From NCBI RefSeq assembly GCF_014649395.1, contig NZ_BMSY01000009.1, positions 124,001-188,000 of the forward strand: a DNA stretch of 64,000 nucleotides. The letters run 5' to 3'. Source of the DNA: Streptomyces aureoverticillatus (lineage in GTDB: Bacteria; Actinomycetota; Actinomycetes; Streptomycetales; Streptomycetaceae). Positions 24,701-31,728 of this stretch are shown here, one piece after another; positions within the stretch are counted from its first letter, which is position 1; each line of letters begins with the position of its first letter. A program made the translations under genes and the position numbers. Below the pieces are notes generated by a model. That model made no database searches. It was not told the origin of the DNA and saw only the letters and a program-made list of their open reading frames with translations.

Positions 24701-25680
24701 GCGTGGTGCCGTGGCACCGCCGCGCGGAAGTCGGGCAGGCTCCGGGTCGCGACGACGACGTGGGCGTGCCCACAGACCCGTACCGGAAGCAGCGGACTGA
24801 CCCCGTCCGCCTTCAGCTGTTCGTCGAGGCCGTCGACCAGGAGCACGGCCGGGCGCTCGACCGTGCCGAGGGCGGCGAAAGCCGTCCACAACCGCGCGAA
24901 CTGGGCGGGCCGCTCCTCGTGGGCGCCCAGTGACTCGTCCGACCGCACGGCGGCGAGGAGTTGGCCGATGACGGCTTCCAGGAAGTCCTGTGAACGGTGC
25001 GCGTAGCGGTCGACCACGTAGAACACGGCGGTGGGGCAGCCCTGCGCGCGCAGCCGTCGGTAGAGCTCGACGACGAGGGCCGTCTTGCCCGCGAACGCGG
25101 GCGCCTCGATGGCGTGGTACGCGCCCGGGCCCCGCACGGCCGTGAGCAGGCGCCGCAGCTCGTCCTCGCGGTCGAGGATCACGGAGTGGTAGCTCTCGAA
25201 GGCGCTGCGCGTGGCGCCGTAGCGGTCATGGGGTGCGCTTTCGAGGAAGGGGCGGGGATCGGGCGTCCCGCGGTCGTCCCGCCCGTGCGTCGCGGCTGCG
25301 AACGGTTTCGCAAGGGAGCGGGCGGCCCCTTGCGGGCCGAGGAGCTTGACGAGTTCGGCGTGCCTCTCGCGCCACAGGGTGCCTGGCTTCGACGCCGGGC
25401 GGTCCAGGTGTCGGGCGACGTCCGGCGTGATGTCGCCGTGCTTGGCGCGGGCCGCCGCGCGACAGGCGTCGACGAACGCCTCGACGACCTCCCACCTCGG
25501 CGGGCGCACGAACTTGCCGTTCAGCAGCGTGCTCAGACCCGTCGGGTTCAGCTGCCCGCGCAGCCGACCTGACGAGGTGGTGCCGTTGTGTGCCACCAGC
25601 TCGCCGTAGCTCGGGTTCCCGGCCGCCACGCGCAGTTGGACGAGCCAGTCCGCGAACCTCTCCTGAGGCGTCACCGCCAT
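21736..25680 (-). CDS. STAND-type P-loop NTPase with N-terminal XRE-like domain and C-terminal helical repeats
   Basis: A 1314-residue protein. Residues 1-80 look like an XRE/Cro-like helix-turn-helix (LSTLLNGKFVRPPRWEVVEA). Residues 165-315 form a STAND NTPase with APAFAGKTALV (193-203; the first Walker A Gly is Ala), Walker B VLLVDGLDE (279-287) and VVVATRS (308-314). A winged-helix segment follows (about 360-400: IAAAPLTRHDLADLLDLS). From about 480 to the end are TPR-like helical repeats rich in Ala/Leu/Arg. The architecture is that of large sensor ATPases that oligomerise on ligand binding, used in signalling, antibiotic regulation or phage defence. No effector enzyme domain is seen. Six 20-bp repeats begin 18 bp before the ATG; GAGGAG sits about 12 bp upstream. 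It is divergent from a 40-residue hydrophobic peptide gene. Confidence 0.8.
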   Translation of the reverse strand: MAVTPQERFADWLVQLRVAAGNPSYGELVAHNGTTSSGRLRGQLNPTGLSTLLNGKFVRPPRWEVVEAFVDACRAAARAKHGDITPDVARHLDRPASKPGTLWRERHAELVKLLGPQGAARSLAKPFAAATHGRDDRGTPDPRPFLESAPHDRYGATRSAFESYHSVILDREDELRRLLTAVRGPGAYHAIEAPAFAGKTALVVELYRRLRAQGCPTAVFYVVDRYAHRSQDFLEAVIGQLLAAVRSDESLGAHEERPAQFARLWTAFAALGTVERPAVLLVDGLDEQLKADGVSPLLPVRVCGHAHVVVATRSLPDFRAAVPRHHALAATPVDVVALDRSPHAEAKSDDARRHLEDWLSSPDPAPERIATLLRIAAAPLTRHDLADLLDLSVGHVARHLQGIERCLLPLALEVGGTGYQWAHITYGEFVEEWVGKARHAQEIQQVIAWAERHADRGWPDTTPPFLLHGLHHFVRAHRELVGGDRLVGLVTTARRQRLLETYGHESTFLETIALAREELRAADGRASRDLEVEFALDLHHLAATASTSGLPAGLLRLLVCTGQARQAEGIALSVEERYRADALAEVAEALADTGAGERAGELSDRAWKFASARTDRYWQLVALRACARAAKKTGRPMPRFVAADWLGDPDQRLFCACAEYLVEAGEPDAARSALTRLFAYEAEHGKLHTWVWAAAAAVLARLGDLDAATDLARKACEKTFLSLLGSNGSVPISQVVTGLVRADRVDDAIGIASQLTGQGDFLRASVHAALIDALVAEGRNVHADRILARELGQAQAQSHEAMRLVSLAYLSATQARGGDADVRFMRRLVRSVDAIEFPGSHLSDGLVQLGEGLLAAGDREGAARTARRALALSRRDSHPYFIDLLHDVTVASVDVGDLTGARRVADAITHQPWRSDSLRAVELAEAVAGPPAPADAYATWEPEDRAELAVAWAEAESGVARDLAHGLIEEWGQEERPRWQGHGILWSAVLCAVEVLHRTDGVEHCETALARVRPVARRVEALAKLSGCCRTTDEATADALLGRAIGMASRLRDRDTCLSALCAALTAAGPLRDRTEAVGRALAAFRRRAEPMTEAAGAGPRASMALALCRAGLDEAARVYAAEAYEITKNVGVEDDFVAQYRICDALVSVGMNDYALRVVEELDLSFALPDLVERCVAAGEMEAAGQLAERAVAVWEEVGEGEADVTERFVQALLRAGRVDLAEFLFHRFLEVSVELGDVARTFFSGLVGIGLADEALARARGLDSRYWRAAALVGWGTAPAWPPDVRRRNVRLLQEHVIGALPHEARLLAGEA

Positions 25681-25698
25681 CGCCTGGGTGCGCTCCTC

Positions 25699-25818
25699 TT
25701 CCGTACGACCTTCGAAACTTCCGTACGTCCTTCGGGTCTTCCGTACGTCCTTCGGATCTTCCGTACGACCTTCAGGACTCCCGTACGCCGTGCAGGACTC
25801 CCCTGCGTCCTTCGGATT
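25699..25818. repeat. Six 20-bp tandem repeats upstream of the STAND NTPase
   Basis: Six head-to-tail units of exactly 20 bp (25699-25718, 25719-25738, 25739-25758, 25759-25778, 25779-25798, 25799-25818), consensus TTCCGTACGWCCTTCGGRWC. Units 1-4 are well conserved and 5-6 are degenerate. Each carries a CGTACG-like palindromic centre. There are no spacers, so it is not a CRISPR. A 20-bp period is not a multiple of three, so it is non-coding. It resembles an iteron array or a cooperative operator for the STAND gene. Confidence 0.9.
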
Positions 25819-25971
25819 CGTTCGGACCCGACGTGCGGAACCCCGCGCCGGCCAGGGGCTCCGTCAGGGCTGTTCGGGCTCCTTCCGGAAGCGGGACCAC
25901 GAGCGGCGCGGGTTGCGAGCGTATCCCCCAACGGGCCTGCCCAGGCCACGACTTCGCACATGGAGGACTCC

Positions 25972-26094
25972 ATGACCCGCACTCCTCGCACTCCCCGCAC
26001 GGAGCGCACCGGGAATTCCGTGATCCGCCTGGTGGCCGGCGCCGCCCTGTCCGCGGTGTTCCGGGCGCTGCTCGACTGGCTGGCGGGACGGTGA
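25972..26094 (+). CDS. 40-residue hydrophobic peptide next to the STAND NTPase
   Basis: The ATG at 25972 has GGAGG five bases upstream, the best ribosome site in this stretch, and the frame runs 40 codons to a TGA. The peptide has a basic Thr/Pro/Arg-rich head (TRTPRTPRTERTGNS), then a hydrophobic, possibly membrane-spanning or amphipathic helix (VIRLVAGAALSAVFRALLDW), ending LAGR. I do not recognise a family. It is divergent from the STAND gene across the repeat array, so it could be co-regulated with it; a role as effector or sensor is speculation. Coding status is supported by ribosome site and composition only. Confidence 0.55.
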   Translation: MTRTPRTPRTERTGNSVIRLVAGAALSAVFRALLDWLAGR

Positions 26095-26177
26095 GCCGCA
26101 CGCCGCGCCTCTTGATGTGTCCCCGTCGGCCTGCCACATTGGCCTGGACCAATTTCCGTTCAGTGGAAGGCACAGCC

Positions 26178-27167
26178 GTGCGACGGACCCCCCACCCGCG
26201 CTCCCTGACGTCCGCCTGCCTCACTGTCACCGCCGCCTGCCTCCTGGGATCCTGCACCTGGGGCGGCGGGGACAGCGAGGGCTCACCGCCTCCGCAGGCG
26301 CCGCGCGGTGTCACCGCGCAGGCGGGCAGCGCCACATCCGTGCACGTCATGTGGAACCGGACCACCGGCGGCGCCGACATCAGCGGATACGACGTCTACC
26401 GTGGCGCCACGAGGGTCGAGCGCGTCCCAGCCGACCGGCACATGGTCGACATCACCGGCCTCAAGCCCGCGGCCACGTACACCTTCTCCGTCCGGGCCCG
26501 CGACGCCGACGGCAACGTCAGTCCGGACAGCAAGAAGCTGACGGTCACCACGCCCGCCGCGGCGAAGGCCGACCGCGAGGCGCCGTCCCGTCCGCGCGCC
26601 CTGCGCGGCGAGGCGGAGGGCGGGCGCGCGGCGACGCTGGCGTGGGGCGCGTCCAAGGACGACCGCGGCGTGGCGTCGTACGAGATCTACCAGGGCACGT
26701 CGAAGATCCACAGCGTCGGCGGGGGCACCACGGACACGCTGATCACGGGCCTGCGGCCGGGCACGACGTACACGTTCACCGTGAAGGCGCGCGACGCCGC
26801 CGACAACTTCTCGGCCGCGAGCCCCGCCGTGCGCGTCACCACCGCCGCGGGCAAGGACAGCGGGCGCGCCACGGCCCCGGCGGACTTCCGGGCGCGCACG
26901 CACCGGGCCGGAGACGGGGCGTACTACATCGATCTGACCTGGCAACCGCCGCACACGGGCGGCGCGGTGACGGAGTATCAGATCCATCTGGACGGCAGGA
27001 GCGCGACCTCGCTGGTCTTCGGCGGCACGGCCCCCCAGGACAAGGCGAAGCACAGCTTCTACATCGGCCGGAAGTCCGGCGAGACGCACCGCGTGAAGCT
27101 CCGCGCCAAGCTGCCCGACGGCACGTGGGGCGGCTACTCCCCCGAACGGACCGTCACCACCCGCTGA
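26178..27167 (+). CDS. Lipoprotein with three fibronectin type III-like domains
   Basis: A 329-residue exported protein. It starts at GTG 26178 with GGAAGG seven bases upstream. The signal peptide ends in a lipobox-like LLGSC near residue 25. Three fibronectin type III-like modules follow: about 40-125 (SVHVMWNR, YDVYRG, LKPAATYTFSVRARDADGN), 130-220 (ATLAWGASKDDRGVASYEIY, LRPGTTYTFTVKARDAADN) and 230-329 (IDLTWQPPHTGGAVTEYQIH). No catalytic domain is attached. In secreted actinobacterial proteins such domains usually space or bind polysaccharide. It is probably anchored outside the membrane; its partner is unknown. Confidence 0.88.
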   Translation: MRRTPHPRSLTSACLTVTAACLLGSCTWGGGDSEGSPPPQAPRGVTAQAGSATSVHVMWNRTTGGADISGYDVYRGATRVERVPADRHMVDITGLKPAATYTFSVRARDADGNVSPDSKKLTVTTPAAAKADREAPSRPRALRGEAEGGRAATLAWGASKDDRGVASYEIYQGTSKIHSVGGGTTDTLITGLRPGTTYTFTVKARDAADNFSAASPAVRVTTAAGKDSGRATAPADFRARTHRAGDGAYYIDLTWQPPHTGGAVTEYQIHLDGRSATSLVFGGTAPQDKAKHSFYIGRKSGETHRVKLRAKLPDGTWGGYSPERTVTTR

Positions 27168-27196
27168 GACGCGGGCCTCCAAAGCTCCACAGCCGC

Positions 27197-27754
27197 TCAG
27201 TCGCCCTCCCGCCACGCCAGCAGCTCCGCCGTCCGCAGGCACCACTCACGCGTCTCGCGCTCGAAGGCGAGGCCGCGTTGGCAGGTCAGATACGGGCCGA
27301 TCCGGCGGCCCTCGCGCAGGAACTCGTCCTCGTCCAGCTCGCCGCGCAGCCGCCGCAGGAGCTTGCCGAGGACCTCGGCCTTGGCCTCGGCGACCGCCGC
27401 GCGCTCGCGGAGCTGGGCGATCACAGGTGCGGCGGCCACGCCGTCGACCGCCTGCACCTTGACCAGCAGGTCGTCCCGGATGAAGGACGGCTTGGCGGGC
27501 GCGGCGGCGAACCGCTCCAGTTCGGCGAAGCCCTCCTCCGTGACGGTGAACACCCGCTTGTTGGGACGGCCCTCCTGCACCACCTCACGCCCGGAGACCA
27601 GACCCTCGTCCTCCAGCCGTGCCAGCTCGGCGTACAGCTGCTGCGGCAGCGCGTGCCAGAAGTTGGCCACGCCGATGTCGAAGCTCTTGGCGAGCTGATA
27701 GCCGCTGAACTCGCCGTCGAGCAGCGCCGCGAGCACCGCGTGCCGCAAAGCCAT
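27197..27754 (-). CDS. PadR family transcriptional regulator
   Basis: A 185-residue PadR protein: winged helix in residues 1-85 (LRHAVLAALLDGEFSGYQLA, then LPQQLYAELARLEDEGLVSG) and a C-terminal helical dimerisation domain (about 95-180). It is divergent from a SnoaL-like protein gene. A 34-bp element with inverted TAGTCAAG/CTTGACTA arms lies between them, and I infer it represses both genes. The inducer is unknown; PadR proteins often sense aromatic compounds or drugs. Confidence 0.92.
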   Translation of the reverse strand: MALRHAVLAALLDGEFSGYQLAKSFDIGVANFWHALPQQLYAELARLEDEGLVSGREVVQEGRPNKRVFTVTEEGFAELERFAAAPAKPSFIRDDLLVKVQAVDGVAAAPVIAQLRERAAVAEAKAEVLGKLLRRLRGELDEDEFLREGRRIGPYLTCQRGLAFERETREWCLRTAELLAWREGD

Positions 27755-27794
27755 GGTCTGCCCCTCTTCCCTTTATCGGCCGTCGCCCGCATCA

Positions 27795-27828
27795 TAGTCA
27801 AGGAATTGAGTAGTCATATTCTTGACTA
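27795..27828. promoter_or_regulatory. PadR operator/promoter region with inverted repeat
   Basis: TAGTCAAG (27795-27802) and CTTGACTA (27821-27828) are perfect inverted 8-mers with an 18-bp spacer, and a further TAGTCA lies at 27811-27816. The region is A+T-rich. CATATT at 27815-27820 and, on the minus strand, TATGAT at 27796-27791 are possible -10 elements for the two divergent genes. Confidence 0.6.
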
Positions 27829-27839
27829 GGAGGTCACCC

Positions 27840-28292
27840 ATGACGACCACATCCGCCACCGAGTCCGCGCGCCGCTTCCGCGCCGCCGTCGAGAAGCGTG
27901 AACTCTCCGCCCTGGAGGAGCTGTTCACACCTGACATCCGGTTCTACAGCCCGGTGAAGTTCCAGCCCTTCGAGGGCCGCGAGATGGTCATGGGGCTCTT
28001 CGGGGTGCTGCTGCGCCTCTTCGAGGACTTCCGGTACGTCGGGTCCTACGAGGGCGCGGCGCAGACCAGCGTCGACGGCAGCGAGGCGGCGTCGGTCGTG
28101 CTGCTGTTCCGGACGACCGTGGCCGGCAAGGAGATCCACGGCATCGACCTGCTGCACTTCGACGAGGACGGCCGGATCAAGGAGTTCACGGTGATGGTGC
28201 GCCCGCAGTCGGCGGTGCAGGCGCTCGGCCAGGCGGTGCACGCGGGCCTGGTGGCCGACGGCCTGGTGCCGCCGCTCCCCGAGGGGCGGTGA
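27840..28292 (+). CDS. SnoaL-like / NTF2-fold protein
   Basis: A 150-residue protein with the NTF2-like pattern: an N-terminal helix (ESARRFRAAVEKRELSALEE), LFTPDIRFYSPV, FEGREMVMGLF, then ending IHGIDLLHFDEDGRIKEFTV, the usual last strand. Members include isomerases, hydrolases and polyketide cyclases; nothing here fixes the reaction. It is divergent from the PadR regulator with a good operator between them, so it is probably its target. The ribosome site is AGGAGG. Confidence 0.85.
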   Translation: MTTTSATESARRFRAAVEKRELSALEELFTPDIRFYSPVKFQPFEGREMVMGLFGVLLRLFEDFRYVGSYEGAAQTSVDGSEAASVVLLFRTTVAGKEIHGIDLLHFDEDGRIKEFTVMVRPQSAVQALGQAVHAGLVADGLVPPLPEGR

Positions 28293-28317
28293 CACCAGGC
28301 CGTCCGGGGCCGCTGGA

Positions 28318-29646
28318 TCAGGAGGGCAGCGGCACGTCCAGGCGCGCCTTGCGGTGGCTGAACGTCGCGATGGAGTGCGGGCCGTGGTAGGCGCCGAGCC
28401 CGCTCTCGCCGACGCCGCCGAACGGCAGCTCGGGGACGGAGAGATGGGCCATCGGCAGGCCGAAGCCGAGCCCGCCCGACGAGGTCTCCGCGGCCAGCCG
28501 CTCACGGGTGCGGTCCGCGTCCGTGAAGGCGTACAGGGCGAGCGGCTTGTCCCGGTCGTTGATGAACTCGATGGCCTCGTCGAGACCTTCGACCTCGACG
28601 ATCGGCAGGACGGGGCCGAAGATCTCCTCCCGCATGACCGGCTCGTCGGGCTTCACCTCGGCGAGCACGGTAGGCGCGATGTACTTCGCGGCGCGGTCGG
28701 TCTGCCCGCCCGTCACCACCCGGCCCGAGCCGAGAAGCCCCGAAATCCGGTCGAAGTGCCGCTCGTTGACGATGCGTCCGTACGCGTCCGACGCCGCCGG
28801 GTCCGCCCCGTACTGCTCCGTGATCGCCTCAGTGAGTGCGGCCGCCAGGGCGCGGGCGGTGGCGGGGTCGGTGAGGACGTAGTCGGGCGCGACGCAGGTC
28901 TGGCCGGCGTTGGCGAACTTGGCACGGGCCAGACGACGGGCGACCTCGGCGACGTCCACGCCCGCGTCCACGAACGCGGGTGACTTGCCGCCGAGTTCGA
29001 GCGTGACCGGGGTCAGGTGCTCGGCGGCGGCGCGCATCACGATGCGGCCCACAGTGCCGTTGCCGGTGTAGAAGATGTGGTCGAAACGCTGGGCCAGCAG
29101 TGCCGTCGTCTCGGGCACGCCGCCCTCCACGACCGCCACGGCGTCCGTGTCCAGGAAGCGGGGCAGCAGGCGGGCGATCAACTCGGAGGTGGCGGGCGCC
29201 AGTTCGCTCGGCTTGACGACCACCGCGTTGCCCGCGGCGAGCGCCCCGGCGACCGGCACGAGAAGGAGCTGCGCGGGGTAGTTCCACGGCGCGATGACCA
29301 GGACGACGCCGAGCGGGTCGTACTGCGTGCCCGCGCTGGCCCGCTCCCCGAAGACGCCGCTGACGTCCACGGACTGCGGGCTGAGCCACTCCTGGAGATG
29401 GTCGAGGGTGTGGTCGATCTCCTTGACGGTGAAGTCGACTTCGGCGCGGTAGGCCTCGGCGCGAGGCTTGCCCAGGTCCGCGTGCAGGGCGTCGGCGATG
29501 TCCTCGCGGTGCTCGGTGAGCATCTCGCGCAGCCGCGTGAGCTGCCGCTCGCGCCAGGCCAGAGGGCGGGTACGGCCGGTGCGGAAGGTGGCGCGAAGGC
29601 GGGCCACGAGGGCGGCGGGGTCTTCGGGGGTGGTGCTGTCGTTCAT
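28318..29646 (-). CDS. NAD(P)-dependent aldehyde dehydrogenase
   Basis: A 442-residue aldehyde dehydrogenase of the class 3/fatty-aldehyde type. It shows VIAPWNYPAQLLLVPVAGAL, VKPSELAP, FYTGNGTVGRIV, the general base Glu in LELGGKSP and the nucleophile Cys in AGQTCVAPDY. The C-terminal LPFGGVGESGLGAYHG follows. It oxidises aldehydes to acids in the cytoplasm, with no visible C-terminal membrane anchor. ATG 29646 is preceded by a GGA-type site; the frame extends slightly upstream into the TetR gene's end. It lies 40 bp downstream of a TetR gene on the same strand, which probably regulates it. Confidence 0.93.
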   Translation of the reverse strand: MNDSTTPEDPAALVARLRATFRTGRTRPLAWRERQLTRLREMLTEHREDIADALHADLGKPRAEAYRAEVDFTVKEIDHTLDHLQEWLSPQSVDVSGVFGERASAGTQYDPLGVVLVIAPWNYPAQLLLVPVAGALAAGNAVVVKPSELAPATSELIARLLPRFLDTDAVAVVEGGVPETTALLAQRFDHIFYTGNGTVGRIVMRAAAEHLTPVTLELGGKSPAFVDAGVDVAEVARRLARAKFANAGQTCVAPDYVLTDPATARALAAALTEAITEQYGADPAASDAYGRIVNERHFDRISGLLGSGRVVTGGQTDRAAKYIAPTVLAEVKPDEPVMREEIFGPVLPIVEVEGLDEAIEFINDRDKPLALYAFTDADRTRERLAAETSSGGLGFGLPMAHLSVPELPFGGVGESGLGAYHGPHSIATFSHRKARLDVPLPS

Positions 29647-29686
29647 GGGGTCCTCAAGGGGGGTCGCTCGGTTGGGGAAGAGAGGT

Positions 29687-30286
29687 TCAAGCACGGGAGG
29701 GGCGGGGCTCGGGTGCGGGCAGGAGACCGGCGAGCAGGGCGTCGGTGGCGGGGCGCAGCAGGCGCGCCGCGTCGGGGTGGGATTCGAGGCCGACGACGAG
29801 GGCGATACAGATGTCGGCGGCCTCGGCGGGGGCGACGGGACCGGCGGGACCGGCGGGGCCAGGGTGGGCCGGGTCGGCCCCCGCCGCCGCGAACTGCTCG
29901 ACCAGCAGCTCCCGGATCCGCCCCGTGAACGCGTCGCAGATGTCGCCGGACAGCCGTGCCGTGGCGTCGAGGAGTTCGGCGGTGTGCGGCGAACCGCCCA
30001 CGAGGTCGAGCACCAGGTCGAGCTTGGCGGCCAGGATGCCGTGGATCCGCTCGGCGGGCGGCGCGTCCGAGACGGCGGCAGCGGCGGCCCTCTCGAGGGC
30101 CCGGTCGTGCAGGCGCCGGGTGAGCCGCCGGACCGCGTCGTCCTTGCCGCGTACGTACTGGTAGACCGCCGACCGGGACACCCCCAGCTCGCCCGCGATG
30201 TCGTCCATCGTGGTGCGCCGCACGCCGTACCTGCTCAGGCAGGTGTACGTCGCGTCGAGGACGGCGGTGAGCCGGTCGGTGGCCAT
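29687..30286 (-). CDS. TetR family regulator
   Basis: A 199-residue protein with an N-terminal TetR helix-turn-helix (TTMDDIAGELGVSRSAVYQY, then VRGKDDAV) and a helical C-terminal domain interrupted by a Pro/Gly/Ala-rich loop near residue 148. It is co-directional with, and 40 bp upstream of, the aldehyde dehydrogenase, so the two are likely one transcription unit under autoregulation. A relic of another gene lies directly upstream, with its stop three bases before this ATG. Confidence 0.9.
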   Translation of the reverse strand: MATDRLTAVLDATYTCLSRYGVRRTTMDDIAGELGVSRSAVYQYVRGKDDAVRRLTRRLHDRALERAAAAAVSDAPPAERIHGILAAKLDLVLDLVGGSPHTAELLDATARLSGDICDAFTGRIRELLVEQFAAAGADPAHPGPAGPAGPVAPAEAADICIALVVGLESHPDAARLLRPATDALLAGLLPAPEPRPSRA

Positions 30287-30289
30287 GGC

Positions 30290-30366
30290 TCAGCCCACCG
30301 CCTTCACCGTGGTCAGCAGGTCACCGGAGGCGGCGTTCACCGCGAGGTCCTGAGGATCTTCGCCAT
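30290..30366 (-). pseudogene. Possible gene relic upstream of the TetR gene
   Basis: On the minus strand AAGGAG precedes an ATG at 30366 that opens a short frame (MAKILRTSR, then stop). A second frame, one base out of phase, reads AVNAASGDLLTTVKAVG and stops at 30290, three bases before the TetR ATG. This looks like the start and end of one former gene joined by a frame-disrupting deletion. The evidence is short and could be chance. Confidence 0.25.
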
Positions 30367-30395
30367 GTCCTACTCCTTCACTTCCCTCACGTGCG

Positions 30396-30505
30396 CGCAC
30401 ACCGACGTTTCGCACGCTCTGACGCTTCTCACGCTCGGACACTTCATACGTCTCTCACGCTCTGACATTGCGCACGTCCTGACATTTCGCACGCAGAGCG
30501 TCAGG
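30396..30505. repeat. 17-bp degenerate tandem repeats between TetR and LysR genes
   Basis: Units of about CKCACGCTCTGACRYTT recur at 30411-30427, 30428-30444, 30454-30470 and 30471-30487. A 9-bp partial unit lies between the second and third, and weaker copies lie at each end. No spacers are present and the unit is not a multiple of three. The block is pyrimidine-rich on the plus strand and lies upstream of the LysR gene. Confidence 0.75.
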
Positions 30506-30554
30506 ACGTCCTCGTCCTCGACGGTAGGCGCCCGGCCCATAGAGATCCAATAGG

Positions 30555-31517
30555 ATGTCCGGCATGGCCCATAGGGAATCCGATGGCAAGAGGAACGCGA
30601 GTTCACCGCGGCACGCCCCGCTCGACCTGTCCCTGCTGCGGACGTTCCTCGCCGTGCACCGGTCCGGTTCGTTCACGGGCGCGGCGCGGCTGCTCGGTCT
30701 CTCCCAGCCGACGGTGACGACGCAGATCCGCTCCCTGGAGCAGCAGCTGGGCCGGGAGCTGTTCGAGCGGCGGCCGCGCGGCGCCGTGCCGACGTCCGTC
30801 GCCGACGAGCTGGCGACGCAGGTGGCGGCCCCGCTGGACGCGCTCGCCGTGGTCGCCGACCGCGGCCCGCTCGCCGCCGAGAAGCGCCCGGACCCGGTCC
30901 ATCTGGCGGGCCCGGCCGAGCTGCTGTGCACCCGGGTGCTGCCCGCGCTCGCGCCGCTCACCGACCGCGGGGTGCGGCTGCGGGTCACCATGGGGCTCAC
31001 CGACGACCTCGTCGACGGGCTGCGCGGCGGCCGCTTCGACCTGGTCATCTCCACGATGCGGCTGCGCGGGCGCACGCTGAGCGCGGTGCCGCTGGCGGAC
31101 GAGGAGTTCGTGCTCGTGGCGTCGCCGGACTGGGCGGAGCGGATCGGGCCCGCGCGGGTCGCGGCCGACGGGGCCGCCGCACTGCGCGGGGTGCCGCTGA
31201 TCGCGTACGCCGATGACCTGCCGATCGCCCGCCGGTACTGGTGGCACGTCTTCGGCGAGCGCCTCACCGAGCAGCCCGCGATGACGGTGCCCGATCTGCG
31301 CGGGGTGCTCTCGGCGGTCGTGGCCGGGGCGGGCATCAGTGTGCTGCCGCGCTATCTGTGCCTGGACGAGCTGGCCTCGGGGGCGCTGGTGCCGCTGCTG
31401 CTGCCGGAGGATCCGCCGATCAACACGGGCTATCTCGCGCAGCGGCCCGGCGCGCCCGCCAATCCGCACGTCCTTCTCGTGCGCGACCGGCTGCTGCGGG
31501 CGGCTCCGTCCTGGTGA
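30555..31517 (+). CDS. LysR family transcriptional regulator
   Basis: A 320-residue LysR protein: winged helix at about residues 22-85 (LRTFLAVHRSGSFTGAARLL, then LSQPTVTTQIRSLEQQLGRE) and a periplasmic-binding-like effector domain to the end (FDLVISTMRLRGRTL, GAGISVLPRYLCLDELASGA). The start may be ATG 30555 or ATG 30564. GGCCCATAG occurs twice just around the start (30533-30541 and 30573-30581) and may be part of an autoregulatory site. There is no obvious divergent target beyond the repeat block. Confidence 0.9.
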   Translation: MSGMAHRESDGKRNASSPRHAPLDLSLLRTFLAVHRSGSFTGAARLLGLSQPTVTTQIRSLEQQLGRELFERRPRGAVPTSVADELATQVAAPLDALAVVADRGPLAAEKRPDPVHLAGPAELLCTRVLPALAPLTDRGVRLRVTMGLTDDLVDGLRGGRFDLVISTMRLRGRTLSAVPLADEEFVLVASPDWAERIGPARVAADGAAALRGVPLIAYADDLPIARRYWWHVFGERLTEQPAMTVPDLRGVLSAVVAGAGISVLPRYLCLDELASGALVPLLLPEDPPINTGYLAQRPGAPANPHVLLVRDRLLRAAPSW

Positions 31518-31728
31518 CGGAGGCCGGGCGCGGGGGCCCACGCGGCCCGGGAGCGACACTGACGGCCGGTCAGCTCTCGGCCGGACGATGGACTCCGTCA
31601 CCTGCCCGGGGGCAGTCCGCATGCGGTGCGGGCCGAGGCCACGTTGGCTCGTCGTGGTAGCACGGGCGTTTCCCAATTCCGGCGGCGCATGGGATGTACC
31701 GCCTCCCGTGCCACCGGAGGGCAGACGC

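Noticed and set aside
25699..25818. Possible CRISPR array
   Set aside because: The 20-bp units follow one another without spacers and no cas gene is present.
30411..30487. Possible CRISPR or attachment site
   Set aside because: 17-bp units have no spacers, and there is no integrase or tRNA nearby.
30370..30606. 78-codon minus-strand frame
   Set aside because: It runs through the 17-bp repeats and into the LysR start region; Arg/Cys/Ser-rich chance frame.
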